Origin: Adineta ricciae
Taxonomy: Eukaryota; Rotifera; Eurotatoria; Adinetida; Adinetidae
Reading direction: 5' to 3'
DNA length: 64,000 nucleotides
NCBI GenBank assembly: GCA_905250025.1
Contig: CAJNOJ010000021.1
Span: 1 to 64,000, forward strand
The notes beneath the pieces are model-generated. The model was given only the letters and a program-made list of their open reading frames with translations, did not search any database and had not been told where the DNA came from. Below, piece after piece: positions 10,050-23,750 of the stretch. Numbering within the stretch: the stretch's first letter is position 1; each line of letters starts with the position of its first letter. Position numbers and translations under genes: made by a program.

Positions 10050-11759
10050 TTATTTAAAAATTTTTCCTTGATTGAACTTTTTACCATTATGTTCACCTTC
10101 CCAAAGAAAGTATTGATTAATTAAGTTTCTTGTATTCTCATCATCAATTGCTAAACGCTTCCAGGTGTATGATTCATAGTCAACTTGCCAATCCGACGAA
10201 AGCTAAAGAGGAAAAAGGCATTTTTATAAAAGCAAACAACTCAATCTTTACTTCAAAGGCAAGTTCATGGCCACGCCAAACCCAAATACCTGTAATCGTA
10301 TTATTATTATTTTCACCAAAAACGCACATGCTAGCAAATGCATGTTTACGTAATTTATCTAATCGCTGAAAAAATCCTGAGATTAGATTACATGTCATGA
10401 AGACTTGAGAGAGATCTTCCGGATATTTGTATTCACAAAACCAGATTGAACAATGATTATTATCGAAATTTTTCCAAAAATATGGAATAGCGACCGTTGC
10501 GGTATCTTCGTTCGAATAGACACGTTTGAAGTCATCCATGCTAAAACTTGGCTTAGGCATGTCAGCAAACGGATCCTTTTGTTTTGGTTCATTTGCGTAA
10601 ATCTCATCGGTTTCATCGCCGGCATCAGCTGCAACTTCAGCTTCTTCTTTCTTCTCGACCTTTTTTGGTTTCTCTTCTTGTTTAGCTTCTTTTTTCTCCT
10701 TTTTACTCTTTGCTTCGTTCGTGTTTTTATGATCGCTATGTCCAAAATCTTTTGGAGCTGGTTGAGTTTGAGGTGCATGATCCCGGCGTGCAAGTTCTGC
10801 ATATTTTTTTGCTAGAAATCAAATTGATCAGCTTTGAAATTCTTGTAACAAGATCTTACGATCAAATTGAGCAGTTCTCTCGCATAATTTCAAGTCAGTA
10901 CCAATCACTGCTTCAAACTCTTTCTGATGAGTTAACGTCAAAAACCATCGTGTCACATTTGGATACATTTCACGTATACTTGGCTCGATGATCTAAACAA
11001 AACTCGCCGATTAACACAGCTGATTTTTTTACAATTGATTCGTTTTCTATACCCATTGAAATAACAGTAATAGATCACAAGTAAGTGCAACATCGGCTAA
11101 TGTGATACGTTCACCTACAAGATACGTTCGTGTACGAAGCTGTTCGTTTAACAAATGTAAAATATTCGCTAATTCGACTTTTGCGCGTTCGTTGTTGTTC
11201 TTGTTAAATTGTAAAATGCCCATACATGGATACACTAAGGTTGTTGATATAGGATGAATTTCCCGATCTGTATATTCAATCCATTGAAAAACTTCAGATT
11301 GTTCAGCTAATGTTTGACCTCGAAGTTGCTCATTTGAAACTAGTTTATTTCGAAATGCAATCAAATGCTAAACATTAACTGAGCAAAAAAAGAACACTCA
11401 CGATAGTAGGCGATGGCGTTCGGTTCGAATAGATAAACTCCCGCATCATTTTCATATGCAGGAACCTGTGTAACAAATAAAATCGTTTTCTCTGACAATC
11501 AAAGCAGACGAAGATATTCATACTTTTCCGGTTGGAAATTTTTCTATATATTCTGGTGAACGATTTGTTTCGTTCATTTTAAATTGATCTTCACCAGCAA
11601 CTTTCAATGATGCACCGCTATACTGTGCTGCAATCTGAGCTTTGTAGCCATGAACGTTACCCGAAAAGGTATAAAGGATCTGAAAAGTATTTATCGTGCT
11701 CTAATGATAAGTTGCGTGTTTTACAAGATGCTTACTCCTTTGTCTTTACTGGACGCCAT
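10050..11759 (-). CDS. EEF1G: Translation elongation factor 1-gamma
   Basis: A short first exon (11736-11759, MASSKDKG) leads into a glutathione-S-transferase-like N-terminal half: an N-terminal thioredoxin-fold segment with [11 protein letters not shown] and [19 protein letters not shown], then SNEQLRG and [21 protein letters not shown] charged Lys/Glu linker follows, then the eEF1-gamma C-terminal domain ([55 protein letters not shown]). It anchors the eEF1B complex that recharges eEF1A with GTP. Introns are 45-65 bp. At about 11343 the acceptor ACTAG|TTTCAAAT gives the family-like AIAYYLSNEQLRG, whereas the acceptor 28 nt upstream would cause a frameshift. The last exon is 10050-10202. Confidence 0.95.
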
Positions 11760-12013
11760 AATCTAGATCTTGTAAACGGAAGAACTATGACAGACTATGG
11801 AAATTCTACAACTTAAATACGGAAAATGGTAAAGAGTTTACGAAATCTTGCAAAAAATACTGATGAAATCGTATTGATTTGAGAAATAAGGAGGTTTATG
11901 TTTACTCGTATAAGATTGGTCCAATCGTCGAACAAATGAGAGCATGACTGATGAAAGAATAACGAAGAACAAGAAAATGAAAAACACGTTCTTTCTTTTT
12001 ACTTCTATTTGTC

Positions 12014-12727
12014 ATGCCGCGCAGTCGAAGTCGCAGTCGTAGTCCAAAAGGTACGTTCATGGATTCATATGAACCATAAATGTTTGATTATTGAGTTTAG
12101 ATCGGTATGCTGGCAGTGGTCGACATCGCGGAAGTGGTCCATCAACTTCAGGCAGCAATCGACGACGGAATAGTCGTTCAAGATCTCGATCACCAAGGAA
12201 CAGAGATCGAACATATCGTGATCGTGATCGCGAGCGTGAGCGTGACCGTCATCCAGTACGATCTGATCGTTCTGGTAAACGTTATTCACGATCACGTTCT
12301 CCATCGCCGAAAGCATTCGGTAATAAAGTTGTTGATAAACGTGCTGAACCAGCCAAACGAATCTTCGATCGTAAGAAAGAAATCATACTTCATATTCTAC
12401 TGTTTATTAACTCTTGTTTCATTCATAGCTTCGGAATTACAAGGAAAAACAGAAGATGAAATTGAAATGATGAAAACGATGGGTTTTGCAACATTTGATT
12501 CTACTAAAGTAAGATTTTCGTTTTCTCGTTAAATTCTCTGCATAGAATCTTTCTAGGGTAAACACACTGATGGTTCAACAAATGCTTTTGCAGCTAATAT
12601 TCAACAAAAACGTCGTTACCGGTAAGATCACTTTCTTACACGACGAATCTTTTCTACATTTCTATATTTTAGACAATACATGAATCGAAAAGGCGGTTTC
12701 AATCGTCCTTTAGATCCAATTGCTTAA
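12014..12727 (+). CDS. SNRNP27: U4/U6.U5 small nuclear ribonucleoprotein 27 kDa protein
   Basis: Five exons: 12014-12050, 12101-12370, 12429-12508, 12557-12621 and 12673-12727. The N-terminal half is an Arg/Ser-rich (RS) region. The C-terminus is the highly conserved SNRUT/SNRNP27 domain: MKTMGFATFDSTKGKHT, then QQKRRYRQYMNRKGGFNRPL and a terminal DPIA. The protein belongs to the U4/U6.U5 tri-snRNP and acts in spliceosome activation and start-site fidelity. Introns are 48-58 bp and all phases close. AATAAA lies about 45 bp after the stop. COQ4 starts 127 bp downstream on the same strand. Confidence 0.95.
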
Positions 12728-12848
12728 TCATTGTATCTAATAACTGTCGTACATATGTGTCTGTTTGTTTGATAATAAAAATCATGTTCATTTATCCACG
12801 TGTTTTGTTTTCATTTTTTGATCGTCATGAATAACATCGAATCTCATT

Positions 12849-12852
12849 GTAG
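12849..12852 (+). promoter_or_regulatory. Candidate trans-splice acceptor before COQ4
   Basis: CTCATTGTAG ends 2 nt before the COQ4 ATG at 12855. It follows the SNRNP27 polyadenylation signal, a layout typical for the downstream gene of a spliced-leader operon. It could also be an ordinary acceptor for an unseen 5' exon carrying a mitochondrial presequence. Confidence 0.4.
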
Positions 12853-12854
12853 AC

Positions 12855-13645
12855 ATGGATCGTTTATACGGAACGCATAAGCCAACCAATTTTGTTCAGA
12901 AGAGTCTTCTGGCTGTTGGCTCAGGTCTTATGTCGATCGCAGATCCATCGCGAGATGATATGATTTCAATTTTCGGTGAAACAACCGGTAATTTAGCATT
13001 GAGATCTATGCGAGAGCAAATGATTGTCGATCCTGAAGGAGATCGTATTCTCAAGTAAGTGAAACAATTCAACTGTTACCTATGTAGTCTATCATTACTT
13101 GTCGTAGGGAGCGGCCAGTGATCAATACAAAAACAGTCAATTTAGATTATTTAAAATCACTACCGATTGGAACATTGGGTAAAGAGTACTCAAATTTTCT
13201 AGTGAAATATGTAAGCGACTTGTATTCAAATATCTTCTCTTATGTTAGTTACTTTTGAGAGAATTTAACTCCGGACGCTCGCCGACCTGTTTCATTTGTT
13301 GACGATGTTGAATTAGCTTACATTATGCGACGTTATCGTGAAATTCATGATCTTACTCATGTTACGCTCGGCATGCCGATAAATATGTTAGGTGAAGTAA
13401 CAGTCAAATGGTTTGAAGGCATCCAATATGGTCTACCTATGTGTGTGTTAGGTGCATTTTTTGGACCGATTCGTTTGGGTCCAAGACACACTGCTAAGTA
13501 TCTTCGACTAACATTACCGTGGATAGTTCGTACTGCTCGTCAGTCACGTTCATTCATGAATGTGTACTTTGAAAAACATTGGCATAAGCCTATACAAGAA
13601 TTTCGTCGTGAGTTAAATATACTCGAACCACCACCAAAAATCTGA
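12855..13645 (+). CDS. COQ4: Ubiquinone biosynthesis protein COQ4
   Basis: Three exons (12855-13054, 13108-13210, 13262-13645) give 228 residues. The zinc-binding signature HDxxH(x11)E is intact as HDLTHVTLGMPINMLGE, and VKWFEGIQYGLPMCVLGAFF and GPIRLG follow as in the family. COQ4 sits on the matrix face of the inner mitochondrial membrane in the CoQ synthome and takes part in coenzyme Q head-group modification. The protein begins directly at the conserved core (MDRLYGTHKPTNF) with no obvious mitochondrial presequence. A 5' exon may be missed, or targeting may be internal. It lies 127 bp behind SNRNP27 on the same strand. Confidence 0.95.
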
Positions 13646-16600
13646 TTACTATTAGCTCTGCTTGTTATCCATCGTAGTTTTCGCTGGTTTGTTTTTTTTT
13701 AAATAAATACCCACAGATAGTTGTGATGAATTTCGAATTATTGTTTGATGGAAAATAATGCAAACATGTTTCAATCTCATTCGTTTATTTTTCAGATGAA
13801 CAAAAATATGATTTCTGTTGGTTTGTTATTAGATTATTAAATAGAACCCGGAAAATTTCACAATTTATCGAGCATATTAACTCGGATCTCTTAGCATCAT
13901 CATTATCGTGTATTAGTCGTTAGTATCGATGTATATATCTATCTGTCATAGTCGTTGTTGTCCTTCGAGAAAAGAAAAAAAAAAGGAAAAAAGGGAAAAG
14001 ATCTTTTTTCTACTATAAGCAGATGATGATGATGTACTTTGCTTTCTTTGTTTCAGATTGGCTGTGACACACATATACATCGACGTCGATTTCTCTTCTT
14101 TTCTATAGCAATACTTTGAATCGATCACTTGCTTTTGCCGGTTGCTTATCTTAGCGATACTACCGTGTGTTTGACACTCGCGTGCGCTTAATGCTGGATG
14201 TCACTTGCGTACTCTCGATTTCCCCTTTTTCTCTTTCTTTTCTCTTTTATAGGCTTCTAAGTATGTAGATATATATATATATATATTCTTGATGTATTTT
14301 TCCAAAACTTCTCATCTACCGTTGACGATGTCGACTCAAGAGAAGCGATAGAGATCACATATCTTTCGTCTTCTCAACATGCATTACTTGTTCTCTATAT
14401 AACAATCCATTCATTGAATGCAAATTAAGTTGAATAGGTTAGTGAATGTTGAGAATGAGTGTTTGACGTTCTCATCATCTTTTCATACCATGCATCTAAT
14501 TTCTATTCGCTCTTGATTTTGACATCATCGACTGTCAACTACATATATATATAGGAGGTGGATGAATAAAACAAATACGAACTTCGACGTGTATATATTA
14601 TATTTGTATATTATTGTTCTAGACTTGATTGTCTGTTGTTATTTAGCTTTATGTTACAATCATTACGTACGTCTTCTAGTTTTTTGTATATGTGAATATG
14701 CGTGTGGCGTCCAAAAATGCAATGTAAATGGATTGTTGTAGTAGTGGTAGAGAGAGGAAAATTGGAGCAAAAGAAATGAATAGTGTGTGTGTGTGCGTGC
14801 ATTGTCGTCCTCGTCTATAATATGATCGCAGTATATCTCCACTGACACACACAAACATTCGCGAAAGGTTATTGTTTTCACATCTTCCCTCGACGACGAC
14901 GACAACTACAGGCAATTCAAGAAAAAAGTGGGTGTATATCTGTATGTATATTATCTTTCATCAAACTGTGTGTGTGTGTGTGTGTGTGCATGTATGTCTC
15001 AAAATTAAGTAGAAGAGAACGATGGGTGACCATTATTAAAATCGTAAACGAATGAGAAATTGTTACCAGTGAGAACAAGTTCGAATAAGTAGGCGGTCAA
15101 TCAGCAAACAATTATTCAGATCACTGTTGTTTTATTCAGACGAGAAAAGAAGGCAGGAGAGAGAGAGAGGCAGAAAAGAAAGAAAAAACGACGAGATGAT
15201 TTCAGATTCAGCTCGGCAAATCATCATCATCAACGACAGCAGCATCTTCCCCTCTCTCTCTCTCTCTCCTCACAATAGTAGAGTGTGCCAATGCTCTTTT
15301 TTTCTTGTTCTCAGTCTATCTGCCTGTCTGATTGTTGTTGTGTGTGTTACTACACGAAAGATGTGGTGTGTCTCCTCATAAAAGATATAAATCTGCTTAT
15401 AAGAAAAACAGCGATGTATGCATGTGTGTGTGTGTGTGTTGACGAGGAATAAAGTAAATCGAGCTACATAATGCTGTAGTAGTAGTAGTAGCAGCAGCAG
15501 CGACTGATTTTGTTTAAATGCGAAAACCTAAAATATGAGAATGTAAATGCGTGTGTGATAGAGAGAAAGGGTGAGAGTAAATAAATGAAGGAAGAGTTAT
15601 GTGCTCGCCTTTTCTTACAGTGTGTTTGTGTGTGTGCGCTGTCATTCATCCTCTTTTTTTCTTCAATGCCACACTACATCTATACATGGGCATGACACAA
15701 GCAGTATGCACACGGAAAATGACTATTATTATTATTATTCGTGACTTGTATGTTGATAATGTTGTTTGACTGCCAAGTAAGAAGAATAGGTAGAAGTACG
15801 GAACCGAGACAGCGCGCGCGCGAGAGAAAAGTAGAATTTGATCAATATTCTCTTGATGTGATGCCAGCCACGTGTATGACTTTTTTCTCTAAGTATTTGT
15901 ATTCATTTACAAAAGAAATGAAGCTAGGCAATGAAAAATGTGCAAGTAATCGAGAATACACACACATACAATTGATGTGCTGCTTGTTCGTCGATTTGTC
16001 TGCTCCATTCATATGCACATATGTATACAGAGAAGCACAATGCGCACGTCAACATAAAGTGCAAATAGATGAAAAAAATATAGAAACAACTGCCTTATTC
16101 TCTCGCTCTTTTGCCTTTTTTTCTCGATGGTTGACTTGTCTATGTCTTACTCTTACGATTAGAAGTCAGTATTACGATGACTATACACTATTCTTCATGA
16201 TCATTATCATCAGTAAGACAAGCAACCGATGAGATGAGCATGTTAGCGTGTTTTGTTTTATAAAAATGGGAATAGCTCGTCTCGGCGTTGACATCGTCAT
16301 TTTCGCTATTGAGCATTTTACTTGTTCTTGTCTCTGTGTTATGTTGTGTGTGTGTGTATGGCGGGCAGATACTGTTTCCGGTTAATTGCGGCGGTCGTTG
16401 TCGATTTTTTCCCTTCTTCTTTTCACGCACACTAACACATGCCGTTCATTTTCTTTTCCCGTTATTTTATTGCCAAAAAAGCAAAACGAGAAATATTTTT
16501 ATTCTTCATATATACATACATACTTATTTTAATTCTTTCTTCTGCTTTTTCTCCATCATCATCGTCGTCTTATGTCATAACTCATCCTTTCCTTTTACTC

Positions 16601-17188
16601 CAATCTTATTTGTTGCATACCTTTTCTCTTTTTTATATAATACAAGAAGAGAAAAAACGTTTTTCTATTTCCCGTCTTCTTCGACGTCTTCTTATTCTTT
16701 CTTCGTTTTCTTGTTCTTCTTCTTTTGACACACGCAAACTAACTCAATCTTTCATCGAATGCCAGTACATTTACAAGAAAAGCAACTTTAGTTAGTGATT
16801 CGAGAAGAAAACCAACATACATCCAGGCAACAAAATCAAATTAAGACACATACACAACAACTTAGATGAATATATGCATGCATGTATAAAGAAGAAAAGT
16901 GTCAATAATGGATGTTGAACGTCGACGACGGCAAGCGGGCACAACCTTGTATGAGTGTTCGTTTCTCTCTCTCTCTCTCTCTTACTCTCACTCGTGGCAC
17001 ACCATCACTGACCGATGAGAAAGAATAATGTGCATATATGCCGTTTTATTTCTAGATGTGATGTTCACACGACGAATGCTCTATGTAGCAACAAAAGACA
17101 AAGAAAGATTCATCTTTCATTCCCGGTGGTCGTGTGTATTGTATATGTGTATTTCGTATTCATTCTTTAATCAACAATAACAGCGACC
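13646..17188. other. Long low-complexity spacer upstream of BAZ2
   Basis: About 3.5 kb rich in simple repeats: (AT)n near 14269-14286, (TG)n at 14967-14988 and near 15424-15440, CT runs near 15253-15267 and 16964-16982, and poly-A/T and AGAA tracts. Open frames up to 163 codons occur but consist of low-complexity sequence. I see no gene. It probably includes the BAZ2 promoter and untranslated leader. Confidence 0.55.
14967..14988. repeat. (TG)n microsatellite
   Basis: An uninterrupted TG dinucleotide run of about 11 units within the spacer upstream of BAZ2; shorter TG runs recur through 14.7-16.4 kb. Confidence 0.9.
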
Positions 17189-20100
17189 ATGAGTAACACA
17201 AGCAAAGAGACAATGACTAAAAAGCAACAAGACGAACTGAATTCAAGTTTTAACAGTAAGATGCAATTTTTCTCTGCCAGTTGACGTTATTTTGATTTGA
17301 AATGTGTTCTTAGACCTTCCCTGGGGTCTCCCATTAGGTTTCCCATCGTTATCGCCATTTGGTGCATTTCCAGCTTTTGGTTTACCTACACCGAATTTCC
17401 CTTCATTGAACAGTTTTGCTTCATCAACACCAACTGCCTTTCCTTCTTCACTTCTGTCAAATGATTCAACAACTAATCCATCAACAGCATCGACTGATGC
17501 TTGGACAAATGGATTATCCGCAGCATCAACTAATCCTATGGATTATAATGAATATATTAAACAATTAGGTTTTCTCATGAATGCATTTACTGAACAACAA
17601 AAACCGCCAGAAACCGATAAATCAAAAGGTACAAGTGCATATCTTCTAATCTGCTATGTTAGTTCTTATCTTTCAGCCTCTCCTTCAATAAAACATTCAA
17701 AATCCAAATCGTCTCATACTCCTTCGACATCATCTTCACCCGATGTTCATTGTAGTAAGAAGCATGATGATTCTCGCCGTTCATCATCATCGAACAAATC
17801 ATCATCACGTCCGAAAACGTCCTCAAATCATCAATCATCCGTACCTTCAACTCCAACGCATGCATCTTCAACCAAAACATCTACGACTAATGACTCAGCT
17901 ATGCTCGATCCGTTAACATTTGCAACTGCCATGGCTAGCAGTGGCTTACCATTTCCATATCTATTTCCATCACTACTCTCTCAAACACCCTCAACAGCAA
18001 CAACTGCGGGAACAAATAATAATCCTTCGACATATCCGTTTTCAGCATTGTCGTCATCTCTAGCTAATCCAGCTGCTGGACTCTATCCATTTCTTTCACC
18101 TGACTGGTTTACGTCAGCGCCAGGCTTAGGAAATACTACTCCGGGTAAGACACTTAGTCTTATCCAAAACACTGATTTGATTTGTGTATTTTTTTCAAGA
18201 TTCTAAACAATCGAAAAAACGTTCGAAGTCAATTCGAGCTTTAACGGAAGAACAGGATAAGAATACTTCGAGTTTACTTCATACGACCATAGTACGTAAT
18301 GATCAGATGATGTTCACATGAAGAATCAGTACTCTTCACTTTAGGTGGATCCACATAACACAAATGGTTTGCGTTTAAGCCGCCGAAGTAGTACAAACGA
18401 TACACCTGTTGATGATTCAAAATCGAATGACGACGGTAAAAATTTTCCCTATGAATTTCTCTCTGACTGACTGACTGACCGACTGGTGATTTAGATGATT
18501 CCGATCCAAATCCGAAGCGCAAGAAAATTGAAGAAGTGAATGAAACACTCGTACGAATACCGTTGAATCGCGGGTATGTCCAGCAATCAGAAATAGTTTG
18601 CATACACGTGTTTGTTATAGATGGAAGCGTGTAACGATCGTTCGTGCGATAACACGAACTGGTGTACGTGGTGATGTTTCATATTATGCGCCATGTGGTA
18701 GAAAATTACGTTCGTTTCAAGAAATCGATCGAGTACATTTGCATGATTTATATATTTCACCTTGAAAATTCCGTTTTCTGTTTAGTATTTATCAAAGAAG
18801 AACATCACTGACCTAGATCGATCACATTTTACGTTTAGTTCCAAAGTTCATATTGGTTTTTTCCATGAGCCAAAAGAAGGTCCTGATGGAAAAGTAAATA
18901 GCTCGAAAATCACCGAAGTCAATCTATGAATCGTTTCGAATGTTTTAGACAATTTTTCAAGAATCTACAGAAGATGAAATCGTTAATCGTATCTTAGAAA
19001 TCAATCCCAAATTTCATCGTATTGAGACATCTTCAAGTCCGTGTGGCACTCCTAGTAATGGCACGAATGATCATCATGATGAAAATCGAAAACTTCGTCT
19101 AGAACAAGAAGGTTTGCTTTTATTACACGTTTAATCTTCTCTCATCCATTCCCTATTGTAGAAATGTCTAAACGAGCAGCAGAAATCAAAAAGAAAAGCG
19201 ATCCAATGCGTTTTATGCGCAACGTTATGAGTGAAAGTCCCAAAACAACCGAACCGCAGTATCAACACAATGAATTTATTAAAGCCATCATTGAACAACA
19301 AAAATTCGCTCAACAACAAGAACTCGAACATAAGCAAAAGTCTCAACAAGAACAACAAGTAAATATGATTGCGAAAAAGACTTCGATTGATGCGTTTCTT
19401 TAGGAACAAGAACGTAAACGTCAAGAGCTTATGTACTTAAAGCAACTTGAACTAAAAAAAAGACACGAAGAAAAACTCTTAATACTAGAACAACGTAAAG
19501 CAGAAAAGAACGCTGAACGTGAAAAGAAAATCGTACGTCAACTTTGTATTCCAAACGCTTCTGTTATTCTCATTCATTTTTCAGCAAGAGAAATATATGG
19601 AGATCGTTCTAGCTAAAGAAGCAAAACGTATCGTTGAAGATATGCAATTACGCGATCTAAAGGTATGTTATATCTTGATCAATAAAATCCGACATAAAAC
19701 TTACGATTTAGCCACTTCCAACGCTGAAACCAATCGAAAACATGCGTCTATCTGCAGAAGGTTTTGCCAATTGTTTGATGATTATCGAATTTCTCAACAA
19801 TTACAAACATATTCTTCAGATCCGTACGTGTAATATTCATTTGCAGTTCATTTTGTATTTTGCTTTGTTCTAGCTGATAATTTAATTCCATCGTTGAACA
19901 ATCTACAACAATCGTTGACTAGTTCTTCATCGTCACGGGATTTAAATTCTCTTTGTCAAATTCTTCTTCGTATTGCATTGGAAGATCCGGGTATTCCTAA
20001 CCCGAAAAAAGCGCTGACTAATCTTGGACAGAAGCTGTCCGAAATCGACATCACTGAACATACATTTGGAGAAATTCTACGCATCTATATCCGCGAACGT

Positions 20101-23100
20101 AATGGATTCGATGATAAATTAACTCAAAGTCTGTCAGATACATCTTTTCAAACATTGATTGCCGATGAAAAGGCGGAGATTTTGGCGTTTTTATGTAATG
20201 ATTTATCGACAAATAAGCAAGTTGTTGAGTACGTATTCATTGTCAATATTAGTTGTTTTCTTATGACAATTTCTTTCTAGTGAAATCGATCGTAATCTCG
20301 AGGAACTAACCGGTCTAAAACATGAAAAATTGGAACTTGAGAAACGCTTGCGTCGATTGAAATTCGAAAAATACAACAATAATCCGAATAGTAATCCGAA
20401 TGTTAAAAAAATGGCGACTTTAATTCGAGAAAAAGATATGAACAGTTCTGACAATGAAAGTCCAGATGAAAGTGATGGTGGTATGCATATCTTCGATGTA
20501 GAAGAACTTTTATCGACTTCTTTCTCTTGCGTAGAATCGAATAAGAATGAAGAAGAAACATCGATTACAAACGATCCTGCAACGATCACAGCAGATGATC
20601 AAGATATCGAAACGTTGGATGAAACGAAAATTGATGATCTTGACAAACGTCTTGCACTTGTTACACGAAAATACACTCTCATCAAACGTCGCGTTATCGA
20701 TAAACAATGCCGGATTCGTGCACTTCATCTTGGCCAAGATCGTTATCGTCGTCGTTACTGGTATTTTTCACATTTACCAGGAATTTATATCGAAGGACTT
20801 ACATCGGGTGATATACCCGCAGACGATATTCAAAATATCGTCGAAAGTGTTACTAAACAAAAACTTGATAATAAACCGGTAACGATGGGTAATGAATGCA
20901 ATTCATCGTCACGTTCTACTCAACGTAAAAAGCAGCAGCAAACGAAAGTAACGAATGTCACGTCATCTCCACATCCACTACCGACTGTTAATCCTATGGA
21001 AGAAGCAACTCCGAATGAATCGAGTCAAATCAAAGCGGAAACGATTGACAATGAAGAGGAAGAGAAACCGCAATCAGAAACACCGAACAACGTCTCAGAA
21101 GATCTGGCTACAATGGATCTATCGGCTTTTTGTATGGCAGTTCAACGAGATAACGATGATCAAGCTGCAACTATTGAGAAAGAGAAACCTGCAACGAATG
21201 GGTATGATAAAGACGATCATTGTTTGATCGATTGATTTTATAAGCATTTTTTAGAACATCGAATGAGACTGAAATTAAAACTGAACCGAGTGATGAACAG
21301 AATGGTGAACGCGAAATAACTGACATTGTTGATGATAATCTTCCACTTGATCTTTCATGTTCAAAATCGAAGCGTTCATGTCAAGATGATTATTGGGCAA
21401 CTCAGCATAAGCAAGCAGTTTATCCGCTAACAACGAATACGGACCAGTTCCAAGAATTGAATGATCTGGCGACAACTGCAATGCTGTTGAATAATATTAA
21501 ACAAGAACAACTCAATCTTAGCACGCCGAAAAATCTTCTAGATTTTACCAGTCCGAATTTTCAAAACTTACTTTCGAATCAATTTATGTCTTCATATAAT
21601 TTTCCGTCTCCAATTAAAGAAGAAATATCCACTGTCAATTTCAAACAAATTGAACAATCTATACGGGAAAAATCTCAATATTCCCAACCTTTGCCTATTC
21701 CAGATGGTATGTCATCGTTGGGAAAGCTATTCGAATCCAATGATTTCTATTTTAGATGTTCAATTGGGCTGGTGGTTGATTCAAACATCAGAAGAAGTAC
21801 GAACTCTAATCAAATGTCTCGCTAAACGTGGTCAACGTGAACGATATCTATGTCGAATGCTGCAGCGTTATTCTGACGTGATTATCAATTCAATGGCAAA
21901 TAACAAACTTGACAATTCCTCTGTGCCGACAGAAAATGAAACTGAGAATGAGAATGATGAACATCAACAAGCACAAAACTCGAATGATTCTATGGACAAT
22001 GACAATTCGAATTTCGATGATACACATGAGATGGATGTACTAAATGAAATTTATAACTTATCCGACCGTATCGTTTCAGCGAGCCTTCAATGTCGATCGT
22101 TTGATGTAAATTTAACGCGTAAACGTTTGACTTATTCGGATATCCAAGCGAAAGGTACGGATATTCTCGACGAAGCGAAACATTTGTTAACCGAAATCGA
22201 ACGAAATATCGAACGACGTTATTTGAAACATCCATTCGTTCGCAAATGTGAATTGAATCTTTCATCATTAAACCGTATCAATCAAAACAGCACATACCAT
22301 CATACACTAGAAAATTCTACCAGTGAAATTGTTTCATCGTCAAAATTCGACGAAGTTCCACAACAACTCGAACGATGGAGACGAACTGTCAATGAATCAC
22401 GCACACCAGCGCAGCTAGCATTATGTTTAACACAATTAGAACGCTGCATTGCATGGGAACGATCAATTATGAGAGTTTACTGTGAAATCTGTAATTCTGA
22501 TGTAGACGAAGAAAAGTTGTTGCTATGTGATGGATGTGATCACGGTACACATACCTATTGCTTCATTCCACCGATGTCATTTATACCACCAAATGATTGG
22601 TAAGAGGAGATTTTCTTTGACAACGCCGTCTATTTAAGCATTTGATTTAGGTATTGTTACGTTTGTATCGGTAAAGCCAAAGGTGAAAATTTATGCTTTG
22701 TATGCGGAAATAAAGGTGATACGCAACTCAATCGCTGTGAGCATTGCGGAAAACTCTTTCACGAAGAATGTTTGAAAAACGCGAAACAACAACGAGGAAA
22801 ATGGCTGTGTGTGTTATGTACAGCGAATGATAGTACAGCTTTGATCGCTAGTTTAACAGCTGGAACAAATAATACGAAATGGGTATGTAGAAATCAATGT
22901 AGAGAATATTCTGAACAGTTCCGTGCACCCTTTTTTGTAGCAAGCAGGCCGTCAAACATCACGCTCAACGAATACATCAGCCAACGCGACGAATAACTCA
23001 GCATTGAAATCTCGTCAACCATCTGTTACATCAACGAATTCCGTCACTACTACCAACGGTGATTCGAATAACAACTCTTCCACAACGAATCGTAATCGAT

Positions 23101-23750
23101 CGGCTAACAATAACAATCGTAAATCGAAAGGACGAAATAGTGTACATAATCTGGAAAGTTCGATCTTACAAGAATCGCATTCGAATTCATCCCAAGCAGA
23201 TGCGATGATGATGAGTCATTTAAACGAATCGTCCTCAATGCAATCACTATCCAACGCGGGTGATATTGACGACAATGATGACGATGATGTTCCATCACCA
23301 ACTATAGGTAGTACAAACAATAACAATTCATCAAAGAAAAAGCCAGCTCGAAAGTCGAAAACAAATAGTGATAGTAACGATATCAAAGCTTGCAAGTAAG
23401 CTTTTTAGCAGATGATTTCCTTCTTTTTAAATAATGATTTCTTTCATCGCTGTTCTAGAATTATTCTCAATGAATTATTTAAGAATGAGTCATCATGGCC
23501 ATTTCAAACCGCTGTCGATGCCAAACAACATCCTGAATATTATGAATGCATCAAAACTCCAATGGATTTTGCCACAATGAAAAGAAAGATGCGCAATCAT
23601 CAATATACGAAACGCGAAGATTTTTTTCAAGATGTACAATTAATCTTAAATAATTGTGAATATTATAATGAAGATGATAGTCCTGTGGGCGAAGCTGGCC
23701 ATGCTTTACGAATATTTTTCGAATCAAAATGGGCAAAGCAATTCGATTAA
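17189..23750 (+). CDS. BAZ2: BAZ2-type chromatin protein (MBD, DDT, WHIM, PHD, bromodomain)
   Basis: A multi-exon gene starting MSNTSKETMTKK at 17189. After a Ser/Thr/Pro-rich region it has, in order: an MBD/TAM domain (RIPLNRGWKRVTIVRAI, YYAPCGRKLRSFQEIDRYL, about 18.5-18.9 kb); Gln/Lys/Glu coiled coil (19.2-19.65 kb); a DDT domain (CLMIIEFLNNY region onward, 19.7-20.1 kb); a WHIM motif (RALHLGQDRYRRRYWYF, about 20.72 kb); a C4HC3 PHD finger (CEICNSDVDEEKLLLCDGCD) with a second C-rich finger behind it (CFVCGNKGD ... CEHCGKLFHEECL, 22.48-22.84 kb); and a C-terminal bromodomain (23.46-23.75 kb) with the acetyl-lysine Asn in LNNCEYYNEDD. Family members pair with ISWI-type remodellers (NoRC in mammals) and silence chromatin. 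Introns are 45-65 bp. A versus B paralogue cannot be assigned. Confidence 0.93.

Noticed and set aside
11343..11371. Apparent extra residues in eEF1-gamma from the upstream acceptor
   Set aside because: That acceptor shifts the frame; the acceptor 28 nt further on gives the family sequence exactly.
15741..16232. 163-codon plus-strand open frame
   Set aside because: Lies in simple-repeat spacer with no domain; length alone is not convincing in this composition.
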